Below are positions 27,169 to 34,964 of a DNA stretch of 64,000 nucleotides, piece after piece (position 1 is the first letter of the stretch; each line of letters opens with the position of its first letter). Source of the DNA: Onstottus_B arcticum (GTDB lineage Bacteria; Acidobacteriota; Blastocatellia; UBA7656). The notes under the pieces are model-generated. The model searched no databases, was not told the DNA's origin, and worked only from the letters and a program-made list of their open reading frames with translations. The position numbers were made by a program, and so were the translations under genes. The stretch is taken from positions 248,001 through 312,000 of the forward strand of contig JBBPIE010000003.1 of NCBI GenBank assembly GCA_038040485.1. Reading direction: 5' to 3'.

Positions 27169-27594
27169 ATGTACATACTCGACACTGACCACCTGAGTCT
27201 GTTAGGTCGAGCCAGCAGCATGGAGGCGCAGCGGCTGCGCTTTCGCTTGGCTGGATTCAAGACCGAAGAGCGAGTCACGACAATAATCACTTTCGAGGAA
27301 CAGATGCGTGGTTGGATGGCACATCTCGCGCGAGCCCGCGTGCTAGCTCAGCAAGTCGAAGCTTATCGTCGGCTCAAGGAGTTCTTGGATCGCTATCTGA
27401 AGGTCACGGTACTTGAGTTTGATGAAGCGGCAGCGGTCGAGTTCGAGCGACTGCGAAGTCTGCGCCTTCGAATTGGAACGATGGATTTGAAGATCGCGGC
27501 AATTGCCCTCGCTCGCAGTGCAACGGTGCTTACGAGAAACGTCAAAGACTTCGTCCTTGTGCCTGGGTTGGGCGTCGAAGATTGGACGCGGTAA
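27169..27594 (+). CDS. vapC: VapC-type PIN domain toxin
   Basis: A 141-residue PIN-domain ribonuclease, the toxin of a type II TA pair; members cut tRNA or rRNA in the cytosol. The acidic active-site residues are visible: Asp5 (YILDTDHLS), Glu43/44 (ITFEEQMRG), Asp in GTMDLKIAAIAL, and the C-terminal TRNVKDFVLVPGL motif typical of VapC. It appears intact and full-length. It is coupled to the antitoxin at 26913-27167, and a second, decayed copy of the pair lies just upstream. Confidence 0.92.
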   Translation: MYILDTDHLSLLGRASSMEAQRLRFRLAGFKTEERVTTIITFEEQMRGWMAHLARARVLAQQVEAYRRLKEFLDRYLKVTVLEFDEAAAVEFERLRSLRLRIGTMDLKIAAIALARSATVLTRNVKDFVLVPGLGVEDWTR

Positions 27595-27728
27595 CCCGGT
27601 CTCGCTTCCGCTCTCTCTCTTGATCAGCTGCAAGCGATATCGATCACTTCGAGCAGGATTGTAAATGGGATTCCGTCGCAACATAATCGCGCGCGTTTAG
27701 TTGTTCCAGGTAAGGAGATGCCCCACCA

Positions 27729-27818
27729 ATGGCCATTCCGGATTACCAAACACTGATGCTGCCGTTGCTTGAACTGGGCGCTTCACAGAGAGCGCAGTGC
27801 CTTTCGTTCGGCGGTTGA
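27729..27818 (+). pseudogene. Fragment of an Mrr-type restriction endonuclease N-terminal domain
   Basis: ATG at 27729 with AAGGAG about 10 bases upstream opens MAIPDYQTLMLPLLEL, the characteristic start of Mrr N-terminal winged-helix domains. Similarity ends after about 16 residues and the frame stops at 27818. The ribosome site and start are preserved but the body of the gene is gone. Protein-like stretches in other frames follow to about 28100 but do not resemble the Mrr catalytic domain. I see no other gene in the 27595-28137 gap apart from the doubtful frame at 27865. Confidence 0.55.
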
Positions 27819-27864
27819 TCGCAGAGAACCGCGAGCTTTTCGACGCATTAACGCAACGCTAGCA

Positions 27865-28038
27865 ATGCCTGAAGCACAAATTGGAGAGCGCGCGGATGAG
27901 GTCGCGCACCGGCTCGTGCGCATCTACGAGATCCACGAGATCATCATCGCCGAGACTGGAGGCTCCCTGGCCTGCGGGATGCGGCTACGCTTCATGTGTT
28001 TCGATTGCGGAAGAGAACTCACGCCAGTCACAAGGTGA
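27865..28038 (+). CDS. Doubtful small ORF with CFDCG motif
   Basis: A 57-codon frame from ATG 27865: a helical start (RADEVAHRLVRIYEIHEIIIAE), then GGSLACGMRLRFMCFDCGREL. The composition is protein-like and the cysteines could form half of a zinc site, but there is no good ribosome site, and the overlapping frames on both sides also contain protein-like pieces. This suggests a broken gene next to the Mrr fragment rather than an intact one. No family recognised. Confidence 0.25.
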   Translation: MPEAQIGERADEVAHRLVRIYEIHEIIIAETGGSLACGMRLRFMCFDCGRELTPVTR

Positions 28039-28137
28039 AGATCTTGAACCTCAGAGCATCGGTGAGATCGCTGTTTGGTTCCAAGAATTGTTACGCGCTT
28101 AGCCGCCACGTTGGTTGACCGCGTCGGAGGGTAGCCG

Positions 28138-28671
28138 ATGGCATTGGTTGTATTCCTGAGGGGCGTCAACGTGGGCGGTCACAGGACGTTTCAGCCAAGC
28201 GTCCTCGCTAAAGAGCTCGCGGCGTTTGATGTGGTCAACGTTGGCGCTGCGGGGACCTTTGTTGTCCGCAGGACGATCAGCCAGTCGAAGCTACGCGCGG
28301 AGATTCTCCAGAGACTGCCGTTCAAAGCCGAGATTATGATTTGTCCCGCGAGCGACATCATCAACCTGGCATCTAGCGACCCTTTTGAAAACGAGGCAGC
28401 GGGTCCGGACATCGTGCGATTCGTGAGCGTGTTGGCTAAACGCCCTCGAGTGCTACCCGCGCTTCCTCTCAGTTTACCTCCCGGCGACGAGTGGATTCTG
28501 AAGATTGTAGGGGTCGACGGCAGATTCGCTTTCGGCGTGTACCGGAGGGTGATGCGAGCGATCGCTTATCTGGGCCAACTCGATAAGCGTCTCGGTGTCT
28601 CGGCCACCACGCGCAACTGGAATACAATCAATGCCATCGTCAAAGTCTTGAAAGGCAGTCCCGCCAGGTGA
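28138..28671 (+). CDS. DUF1697 domain protein
   Basis: A 177-residue cytosolic protein of the DUF1697 family, recognised from the opening VVFLRGVNVGGHRTFQPSVLA, the VVNVGAAGTFVV block (usually a glycine-rich turn in this family), and the closing RNWNTINAIVKVL. Function is unknown; related proteins are common in soil bacteria. GGAGGG is about 6 bases upstream of the ATG. It sits between the TA/Mrr-fragment region and the RecQ gene, 36 bases upstream of the latter. Confidence 0.88.
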   Translation: MALVVFLRGVNVGGHRTFQPSVLAKELAAFDVVNVGAAGTFVVRRTISQSKLRAEILQRLPFKAEIMICPASDIINLASSDPFENEAAGPDIVRFVSVLAKRPRVLPALPLSLPPGDEWILKIVGVDGRFAFGVYRRVMRAIAYLGQLDKRLGVSATTRNWNTINAIVKVLKGSPAR

Positions 28672-28707
28672 TCACCGGAATGTAGAACTCGGTATGATGT
28701 AGTCCTC

Positions 28708-30798
28708 ATGAAGACCAGCAACTTGTTAGTAAGAGCTCAAGAACTATTACGAACGATGCTCGGCCCAGAAGCTCAGTTTCGCGAGGGTCAATGGCAAGCC
28801 ATCGACGCCATCGTCACTCGCCGCCGGCGCGTCCTCGTAGTTCAGCGCACCGGCTGGGGCAAGAGCCTTGTCTATTTCCTCTCGACCAAGCTCCTGCGCG
28901 AGCAAGGCTCAGGTCCCACCATTCTAGTCAGCCCGCTGCTGTCGCTGATGCGAAATCAAATAGAAGCCGCCTCGCGCATCGGCGTTCGCGCCTACACCAT
29001 CAACAGCTCGAACCGCGCCGAGTGGGACGCCGCAGAAGCCGCGCTGGCAGCGGACTCATGCGACATCCTGTTGATCTCTCCTGAACGCTTGGCGAACGAG
29101 CGGTTCATGCGCTCAGTGCTTCCCGGCGTCTCGGGCCGCGCGGGCCTCTTCGTAGTCGATGAAGTGCACTGCATATCGGATTGGGGACACGACTTCAGGC
29201 CTGACTACCGGCGCATTGTTCGCGTGGTGCAGAGCTTGCCGGAAGGAATGCCGGTACTGGGCACGACGGCTACAGCCAACGACCGCGTTGTTGCCGATGT
29301 TCAGCAACAACTCGGTCCCGAGTTGGTCGTCCTGCGAGGCCCGCTTGCACGCACGTCGCTGCGGCTTCAAAACATTGTGCTCTCAAGTCAGGCGGAAAGG
29401 CTGGCGTGGCTTGCCGAGAACATCGGGAAGTTCAAAGGCAGTGGCGTGATCTACTGCTTAACCGTCGCGGATGTGGAACGCGTCACCAACTGGCTCAAGT
29501 CGCAAGGCGTCAACGCCGAAGCTTATCACGCCGGCGACGACGCGAAGGTGAACCGTGAAGCCCTCGAGAAGGCGCTGCTCAACAACGAAGTCAAGGCTCT
29601 GGTTGCGACCGTCGCGCTCGGCATGGGATTCGACAAGCCGGACCTCGCGTTTGTTATTCACTTCCAGCGGCCGGGTTCGGTCGTCGCATACTATCAACAA
29701 GTCGGACGAGCCGGACGCGCAGTCGATCGCGCGTATGGAATCCTGCTGAGCGGCAGCGAAGACGACGACATCCAGGACTACTTCATCGACAGCGCGTTCC
29801 CGCCTCCGGAGACCATGACTTCGATCCTCGCTGCGTTGGCAGCAACCGATGGGCTTTCGATCAACGAGCTGCTTGCGACGGTAAACGTCTCGCGTTCGAT
29901 GGCCGATCGCGCGCTGAAGTTGATGGAAATCGACGGCGCTGTCGAGACCAGGTTCGAGAAGAAGGTCGTCTACTATCGAACGTCCAAACAATGGGAGCCG
30001 GACATAGATCGAACAAATCGGATCACCGGTTTGCGGAGAGCGGAACTCAAGCAGATGCAGACCTACGTCGCGCATCGCGGTTGTTTGATGGAATTCCTCG
30101 GTCGCGCGCTTGACGATCCCGAATCGACCGCTTGCGGCGTTTGCGCCAACTGCCAAGGCAAGGGCTTTCGCGCCGACGCATCAAATGAATTGGTGAAGGA
30201 GGCCGCTGAGTTCCTTGGGCGAGTCGAGATCGTGCTCGAACCAAAAAAGCGCTGGCCTCAAGACATGGTTCTCTCGGAGACGTCGGTCATCCCCGCCGAA
30301 TTGCGCAATGAGCCGGGCCGCTCGCTGTGTTACTACGGAGACGCCGGGTGGGGCCGGCTGGTCCGCGAAGGCAAGTACGAGCGCGGCCACTTTGACGATC
30401 AGTTGGTAGATGCCTCCGCGAGTTTGATTCGCGAACGCTGGTCGCCTGATCCGTTTCCTGAATGGGTAACGGCGATACCCTCGCGACGCCATCCGGGGCT
30501 GGTGTATGATTTCGCGTCTCGGTTGGCAAACTCGCTTGGCATTCGATTCGTGACTGCGCTTGTTCGCACCTCGGAGGCGCCCGAACAAAAGCTTATGGCA
30601 AACAGCTCTATGCAAGCGCGCAACGTTGCGGGCACGCTCGACACTATCGAACAGATACCGGCAGGTACGGTGCTGTTGATTGATGACATTGTAGACTCGG
30701 GTTGGACGTTGACCCTTGCGGGATGGCTGCTTAGAAAGAAAGGCAGCGGCGTTGTTTATCCGTTTACTTTGGCTCGAGCAACAGCACGCAAGAATTAA
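28708..30798 (+). CDS. RecQ family DNA helicase fused to a phosphoribosyltransferase-like domain
   Basis: A 696-residue protein. The RecQ core occupies ~1-350: Walker A QRTGWGKSL (Lys52), DEVHC near 150, GTTATAN, then ATVALGMGFDKPDLAFVIH and QQVGRAGR in the second lobe. A zinc cluster (RGCLMEFLG...CGVCANC) lies around 455-485. In place of HRDC, the C-terminus (~590-696) is a type I phosphoribosyltransferase-like domain of the ComF kind, with the PRPP loop VLLIDDIVDSGWTL at about 655-668. Helicase-PRTase fusions are rarer than either domain alone and suggest a DNA-uptake or conflict role. Two small genes and a DprA-like gene follow on the same strand. Confidence 0.9.
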   Translation: MKTSNLLVRAQELLRTMLGPEAQFREGQWQAIDAIVTRRRRVLVVQRTGWGKSLVYFLSTKLLREQGSGPTILVSPLLSLMRNQIEAASRIGVRAYTINSSNRAEWDAAEAALAADSCDILLISPERLANERFMRSVLPGVSGRAGLFVVDEVHCISDWGHDFRPDYRRIVRVVQSLPEGMPVLGTTATANDRVVADVQQQLGPELVVLRGPLARTSLRLQNIVLSSQAERLAWLAENIGKFKGSGVIYCLTVADVERVTNWLKSQGVNAEAYHAGDDAKVNREALEKALLNNEVKALVATVALGMGFDKPDLAFVIHFQRPGSVVAYYQQVGRAGRAVDRAYGILLSGSEDDDIQDYFIDSAFPPPETMTSILAALAATDGLSINELLATVNVSRSMADRALKLMEIDGAVETRFEKKVVYYRTSKQWEPDIDRTNRITGLRRAELKQMQTYVAHRGCLMEFLGRALDDPESTACGVCANCQGKGFRADASNELVKEAAEFLGRVEIVLEPKKRWPQDMVLSETSVIPAELRNEPGRSLCYYGDAGWGRLVREGKYERGHFDDQLVDASASLIRERWSPDPFPEWVTAIPSRRHPGLVYDFASRLANSLGIRFVTALVRTSEAPEQKLMANSSMQARNVAGTLDTIEQIPAGTVLLIDDIVDSGWTLTLAGWLLRKKGSGVVYPFTLARATARKN

Positions 30799-30807
30799 TT
30801 TCTCGAG

Positions 30808-31146
30808 ATGTTGATTGGCGGAGGGATTATTTCTCTCATCGAGTTAACTGATCTAGTGATCGTTGTTCGAGGCGGCGCGCGCGAGTTACCATCACCAGGC
30901 ACACCCTTTTCCGGCGCAGTCGGAAAAACAGTCGAAGACGCCGCCGCTTACATTCCGCACGGCGTGATACGGTTTACGACTATTGGCGCGATCCTGGCAA
31001 GCGGCGGCGGCGTCACGCTTAAACCGGAACCGACAAGAAGTGGTAGAATTAACGAGCGTCACGTCGAAGTGATCGAAGGCTCGTTGCCATCAACGTTCTC
31101 GGAGCCGATACCCAATCCGATACCGAAAGCGGGTCGGATTCAGTAG
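30808..31146 (+). CDS. Small protein of unknown function
   Basis: A 112-residue frame starting 9 bases after the helicase stop, so probably cotranscribed. It begins with a hydrophobic stretch (MLIGGGIISLIELTDLVIVV); a more conserved-looking centre follows (IPHGVIRFTTIGAILASGG, then PEPTRSGRINERHVEVIEG). This centre loosely resembles C-terminal modules of polymorphic toxins, but I cannot name a family. It may be a toxin fragment whose partner is the next gene. No strong ribosome site is visible, and it lacks any known catalytic motif. Confidence 0.5.
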   Translation: MLIGGGIISLIELTDLVIVVRGGARELPSPGTPFSGAVGKTVEDAAAYIPHGVIRFTTIGAILASGGGVTLKPEPTRSGRINERHVEVIEGSLPSTFSEPIPNPIPKAGRIQ

Positions 31147-31175
31147 GAGGCGGTTCTCTACTAAAGGGAGTTTTT

Positions 31176-31496
31176 ATGAGTTGGGCAAAAATTTCTTATC
31201 GCGATTTTTACGATGTCCCTCGCATCTTCATCGCGACTCACGATGGGAAGCTATATCTTTTCGATTGTCCTTTCAATGATGAACTCGATGATTATTCAGA
31301 GCGCTACCGCGTCTATCAACTTCCCGCGATCTCGGAAGATGAGCTCCAAGGTTCTTGGGAACGCTTGCCGGAACGAGCTGTTAGCCTGCTCGGAGAGGTT
31401 CCAGTCGCTGCCGTCCAGTTTGATACAACGGGGCGAAACAGTATCAACACAGCACTGTTAGACGAACTGAGCGCTGAGAGCACGCTCGTAGCGTGA
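31176..31496 (+). CDS. Small acidic protein of unknown function, possible immunity/antitoxin partner
   Basis: A 106-residue acidic protein: MSWAKISYRDFYDVPRIFIA, then YLFDCPFNDELDDYSERYRVYQLP, then a C-terminal half with VAAVQFDTTGRNSINTALLDEL. AAAGGGAG lies about 6 bases upstream of the ATG. The acidic, compact, single-domain character and the position 29 bases after an odd small gene suit an immunity or antitoxin protein, but this is inference. Its stop overlaps the GTG of a HigA-like fragment. Confidence 0.62.
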   Translation: MSWAKISYRDFYDVPRIFIATHDGKLYLFDCPFNDELDDYSERYRVYQLPAISEDELQGSWERLPERAVSLLGEVPVAAVQFDTTGRNSINTALLDELSAESTLVA

Positions 31497-31705
31497 AGGA
31501 CGGTAACTTTCATGCTGATCGCCGACAATTCATGCAAACGAATTTGAGATCACGGACTACCACTAAGCTGACTCGGAGAAAAAGCAAGTTTGTGACGCGA
31601 CGTTTGCCGGCCAAGCGACCGCCTACGCATCCGGATGAAATGCTTTTGGAGAAGTTCCTTAGGCTCCAGGTCCCTTGTGGCATTTCCACTTTTCTACAGG
31701 CCTAG
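31493..31705 (+). pseudogene. Truncated HigA-like (XRE) antitoxin fragment
   Basis: A frame from GTG 31493 (overlapping the previous stop) runs 70 codons. The stretch KRPPTHPDEMLLEKFLRL resembles the N-terminal start of HigA-type antitoxins (typically PxHPGExLxExFL). The helix-turn-helix that should follow is missing: after FLRL the sequence becomes unrelated and stops at 31705. No HigB toxin is adjacent. I read it as an eroded antitoxin gene. Confidence 0.4.
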
Positions 31706-31758
31706 CGAAAGGGGCATGTTAGTCTAGCGCTCCAGTATTGGACCAACATTCAGACCTC

Positions 31759-32739
31759 ATGAAACTCACGGACGATTCATTCGCACTCTTTCTCCTCTGT
31801 TCGCATCTTGGTCTTGCGGACGAGCCTGATGCGAAACCGCTCAGCGCACGAGACTGGAACAAGCTTGAACAGAAGCTTGCGGACCACTCTTTCAATGTTG
31901 CGGACCTTCCCGGTTCAAGCGCCGAACAACTCAAATCAAATCTCGAGACAGACGACGACCAGGCCGAGCGGCTCGCCTGGTTGCTCGGCCGAGGCGGCGC
32001 GATGCAGCAGGAGCTCGAGCGGCTCACCGAGCTTGGCATCTGGGTGATCACTCGGTTTGATGAAGACTACCCGGCTCGTTTGACTGAGCGATTGAAAACC
32101 GCCGCGCCGGTGCTGCTCTACGGCGCAGGCGACGCGCGATTGTTGAATCGTCGAGGGTTGGCGGTGGTTGGGTCTCGCAACATCGATCCGCGCGGCTTCG
32201 CGTTGACCGAGTTCATCGGCGCCGCGTGCGCGGAATCAAAGCTGACCGTTTATTCAGGGGGCGCGCGGGGAGTGGACAAAACCGCGATGGGCGCGGCGCT
32301 TGCAGCGGGCGGAAACGCGGCGGGCTTGCTTGCCGACAGCCTGGAGAAGGGTCTCCGCGCCGCCGACGCGCGAACGGCGATCGAAGAAGGACAGCTCGCG
32401 CTCGCAACGCCTTATTCGCCTCACGCGAGCTTCAACGTAGGGATGGCGATGGCGCGCAACAAACTGATCTACACGCTTGCTGATTTTGCGCTGGTGATCG
32501 CAAGCGACGCCGAGAAAGGCGGCACGTGGGCGGGCGCCGAAGAAGCGCTCAAGTCCGGCATCGTTCCGGTGTTCGTAGTCGACGGACCCGATGTTCCCGA
32601 CGGCAACCGTCTGCTCCTCAAACGCGGCGCGATTCCGTTCCCGGTTTCCTTTGAGGACTCGCCGGGGTCGCTCGGAGTCTGGCTTGAGGAGCACACTCCG
32701 GTTAAAGAGCCGGCGGCCGTGCAGGGCAGTTTGTTTTAG
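31759..32739 (+). CDS. DprA/Smf-like DNA-processing protein (SLOG superfamily)
   Basis: About 326 residues from ATG 31759. After a helical N-terminal region (~1-95) comes the DprA Rossmann-like domain: YPARLTERLKTAAPVLLYGAG, then LAVVGSRNIDPRGF, then VYSGGARGVDKTAMGAAL, then a late GTWAGAEEALKSGIVPVFV. In DprA this fold binds ssDNA and loads RecA during transformation. The copy here has SGGARGVDKTA instead of the usual SGxARGID.A, and no C-terminal winged helix is evident (the tail ends ...AAVQGSLF). The neighbourhood (RecQ-PRTase fusion, TA genes) suggests a conflict-system role rather than a plain competence dprA. Confidence 0.85.
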   Translation: MKLTDDSFALFLLCSHLGLADEPDAKPLSARDWNKLEQKLADHSFNVADLPGSSAEQLKSNLETDDDQAERLAWLLGRGGAMQQELERLTELGIWVITRFDEDYPARLTERLKTAAPVLLYGAGDARLLNRRGLAVVGSRNIDPRGFALTEFIGAACAESKLTVYSGGARGVDKTAMGAALAAGGNAAGLLADSLEKGLRAADARTAIEEGQLALATPYSPHASFNVGMAMARNKLIYTLADFALVIASDAEKGGTWAGAEEALKSGIVPVFVVDGPDVPDGNRLLLKRGAIPFPVSFEDSPGSLGVWLEEHTPVKEPAAVQGSLF

Positions 32740-32757
32740 CAAGGCGCGGAAAACAAC

Positions 32758-32835
32758 CGCCACTAAGACTCGAAGACTCAAAGGAGCACGAAGGCGTAGC
32801 TTCGTGAGACTCTGTGTCTTCGAGTCTTAGTGGCG
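32758..32835. repeat. Palindromic dispersed repeat with perfect 20-bp arms
   Basis: Left arm 32758-32777 (CGCCACTAAGACTCGAAG...) and right arm 32816-32835 are perfect complements; the loop holds a partial second inverted repeat (CACGAAG...CTTCGTG). It lies between the DprA-like gene and the CitE-like gene and reaches into an in-frame upstream start of the latter, a reason to prefer ATG 32860. Confidence 0.85.
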
Positions 32836-32859
32836 AAAAACAGCGAGACATCAGAGCCG

Positions 32860-33924
32860 ATGAAGAACTCAGACGCAATCACAAACGCCGCACGCGATCG
32901 AAATAATCAACTGTTGAACGCGCACCGCGATCAACTCATAGAGCTTGAGCCTAAGTACCTGCTCCAGATGGCTCATCTCACAACGCCGGCCACCGTTTGG
33001 AAATACGTCGAGAGCGCAGTCACCAAATCGAAAGCCAATCTGGTGATGCTCGATTTCGAAGACTCGATCCCGCGCGACAATCCCGAACTCCTGGAACAAG
33101 GGCGAGCAAACGTCATTCGAGCGCTGAACGAGCTGGACTGGGGGTCGCGATTGCGCTTCTTTCGCCCGCGAGGGCTCGAGTTGGATCCCGCGCATTCTGA
33201 CATCGCTGCCATCGTCCGGGCCGCAGGCTCAAAGCTCGATGGGTTGATCTATCCGAAGATCGAAAGCGCCGATGAAGTTCGCTCGATCGACGAGACTCTC
33301 AGTGGGTTGGAAGCCGAGCTTGATCTTCATCGCGGCGCTATTCGAATCGAACCATTGATCGAGTCGGCTTCAGCGGAAGAGGCCGTCTTCGAGATCGCGC
33401 GAGCTTCAAGGCGATTGGTGGGCCTGGTCTTCGGTTCGTACGACTACTGGGCGAGCCTCGGGATGGGAGCGTCGAGCTACCGAGCCGATCATCCGCTGAT
33501 CGCGCAGGCACGCGGGAGAATCGTGAAGGCGGCAGCATCGGTCGGCATTCCAGCGATTGCCGAGATGACGACTAACTACCCGACTCGCGACAAGAGCGAC
33601 GACGAACGCCGAGCCGCGATGGAAGAGTTTCAAAGCGATGCTCTACTCGCGCGCGACTTCGGCTTCGCGGGAAAGTGGACCGGCATTCCGGATCAGACTG
33701 CGATGGCGGTCGAGATTTTTCAAACTCCGGATGAAGAGATCGAGCGCGCGATCAGCGAAGCGAAGCAGTTTCTCGAAGCGGAAGCAGCGGGCCGCGGGGC
33801 GACGATGATCGGTGGTAAAATGGCCGACCGCGCGACCGATCGATTGAATCGCAACACGCTGAAGAAGGCTTATGCGATGGGGCGAATTGATAAAGATGCC
33901 GCGAAGGAGTTGGGCTTGATCTAG
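32860..33924 (+). CDS. HpcH/HpaI aldolase/citrate lyase family protein (CitE-like CoA-ester lyase)
   Basis: About 354 residues. CitE-like TIM barrel: LVMLDFEDSIPRDNP (metal- and CoA-ester-binding acidic pair), GLIYPKIESADEV, RIEPLIESASAEEAVFE and LVGLVFGSYDYWASLG. Such enzymes cleave or form C-C bonds in malyl-CoA-type thioesters, or act as malyl-CoA thioesterases. The C-terminal region GFAGKWTGIPDQ resembles the HPxQ segment of malyl-CoA lyases. A MaoC-type dehydratase gene lies about 1 kb downstream; the pairing recalls malyl-CoA lyase/mesaconyl-CoA hydratase loci (inference). ATG 32860 is used; the GTG at 32830 lies in the palindrome. Confidence 0.87.
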   Translation: MKNSDAITNAARDRNNQLLNAHRDQLIELEPKYLLQMAHLTTPATVWKYVESAVTKSKANLVMLDFEDSIPRDNPELLEQGRANVIRALNELDWGSRLRFFRPRGLELDPAHSDIAAIVRAAGSKLDGLIYPKIESADEVRSIDETLSGLEAELDLHRGAIRIEPLIESASAEEAVFEIARASRRLVGLVFGSYDYWASLGMGASSYRADHPLIAQARGRIVKAAASVGIPAIAEMTTNYPTRDKSDDERRAAMEEFQSDALLARDFGFAGKWTGIPDQTAMAVEIFQTPDEEIERAISEAKQFLEAEAAGRGATMIGGKMADRATDRLNRNTLKKAYAMGRIDKDAAKELGLI

Positions 33925-33955
33925 CGGGTGCGGCAGCCGGATGAGAGGGGCTTCG

Positions 33956-34378
33956 ATGGCCGAACTGAAAACCAAGAAGAACACGGCGAACGTCGAGGAG
34001 TTCCTGAACAACGTCGCCGATGAAGAGCGGCGTGAGGACTGCTTCCGGCTTTTGGAAATCATGAAAACCGCGACCAAAGCTGAGCCGGCTATGTGGGGAA
34101 CTAGCATCGTCGGCTTCGGCCGCTATCAGTACGCGTACAAAAGCGGGCGCGCGTTGGAGTGGTTTCTTACAGGGTTTTCACCACGCAAACAAGATCTTAC
34201 CCTGTACATCATGCCGGGACTCGAGCGTTATCCCGCGTTGATGAAGAAGCTTGGAAAGCACAAGACGGGAAAATCTTGCTTGTACGTCACGAAGCTCGAA
34301 GACGTAGATCTCCCGACGCTGAAGCAGTTGGTCCGGCAATCCGTCAAAGACCTTGCAGGCAAAGGCAAAGCCGGTTGA
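33956..34378 (+). CDS. DUF1801 domain protein
   Basis: About 140 residues from ATG 33956, with GAGAGGGG upstream. Recognised as DUF1801 by AELKTKKNTANVEEFLNNV, then CFRLLEIMKTATKAEPAMWG, then GRYQYAYKSGR and LTLYIMPGLERYPALM. The family is frataxin-like in fold and of unknown function. It sits 32 bases after the CitE-like gene and may be read through with it. The basic C-terminus (KDLAGKGKAG) is unremarkable. Confidence 0.88.
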   Translation: MAELKTKKNTANVEEFLNNVADEERREDCFRLLEIMKTATKAEPAMWGTSIVGFGRYQYAYKSGRALEWFLTGFSPRKQDLTLYIMPGLERYPALMKKLGKHKTGKSCLYVTKLEDVDLPTLKQLVRQSVKDLAGKGKAG

Positions 34379-34423
34379 GGACGAGTAGATTCGCGACAGC
34401 CGTGGTTGAATCTGGAGGGCGTT

Positions 34424-34918
34424 ATGCGGACAAACTCGCTACGTCGACTCATACTCGGCGCATTGCTCCTGGCTGTATCGCATCTATTAATCGCTTCCTC
34501 ACCTGCGCAGGTTGACGATGGAAAGAAGTTCTCTCGTGTACCGGCCCGCATTCGAGCGCGCCTGGTGGAAAGGTTCAACCTCTTCATCGGATACGAGCAT
34601 GCCCGGCAGTGCGATAAACTGTACGAAATGATCGAACCTGAAATTCTCGAGCTCGGGCGAACCGAGGGAGTTGATAAAGCCAAGTATGTCGATAACTGCC
34701 AAAAGGGTTTTGAATTCCTGGGGAAGGAATGGCCGATCGAAACCAGGGTGTTAAGCGTGCACTCGACTCGGCGTAGAAAGGGAGTAGACGCCGTTTACAT
34801 AATCAAGGTGATCGAGAAGTTCCGCAGGAAAGGACGAACCGTTGAGGAGGACAGTCAAGTCTGGGCGCAACTGATCCAGGGTGAATGGTACCTCGATCAC
34901 CCCGATGTTCAGTATTGA
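34424..34918 (+). CDS. Secreted small protein, unknown function
   Basis: About 164 residues from ATG 34424, with GGAGGG 4 bases upstream. The signal peptide is MRTNSLRRLILGALLLAVSHLL, with cleavage plausible near SSPA-Q. The mature part looks like a small alpha+beta domain: RLVERFNLFIGYEHARQCDKLYEMI (helical), then VIEKFRRKGRTVEEDSQVWAQLIQGEWYLDHP, the late WYL pattern of NTF2-like proteins (Snoal/DUF4440 style). Assignment to the NTF2-like fold is tentative. No catalytic residues are apparent. Confidence 0.75.
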   Translation: MRTNSLRRLILGALLLAVSHLLIASSPAQVDDGKKFSRVPARIRARLVERFNLFIGYEHARQCDKLYEMIEPEILELGRTEGVDKAKYVDNCQKGFEFLGKEWPIETRVLSVHSTRRRKGVDAVYIIKVIEKFRRKGRTVEEDSQVWAQLIQGEWYLDHPDVQY

Positions 34919-34964
34919 CCGGCTATGTGACAGCAGTGGTGCCGCCGCTGTTGGAAAGCAGACA

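Noticed and set aside
28708..32739. Calling the RecQ/DprA cluster a known defence system
   Set aside because: I could not match the gene set to a described system with certainty.
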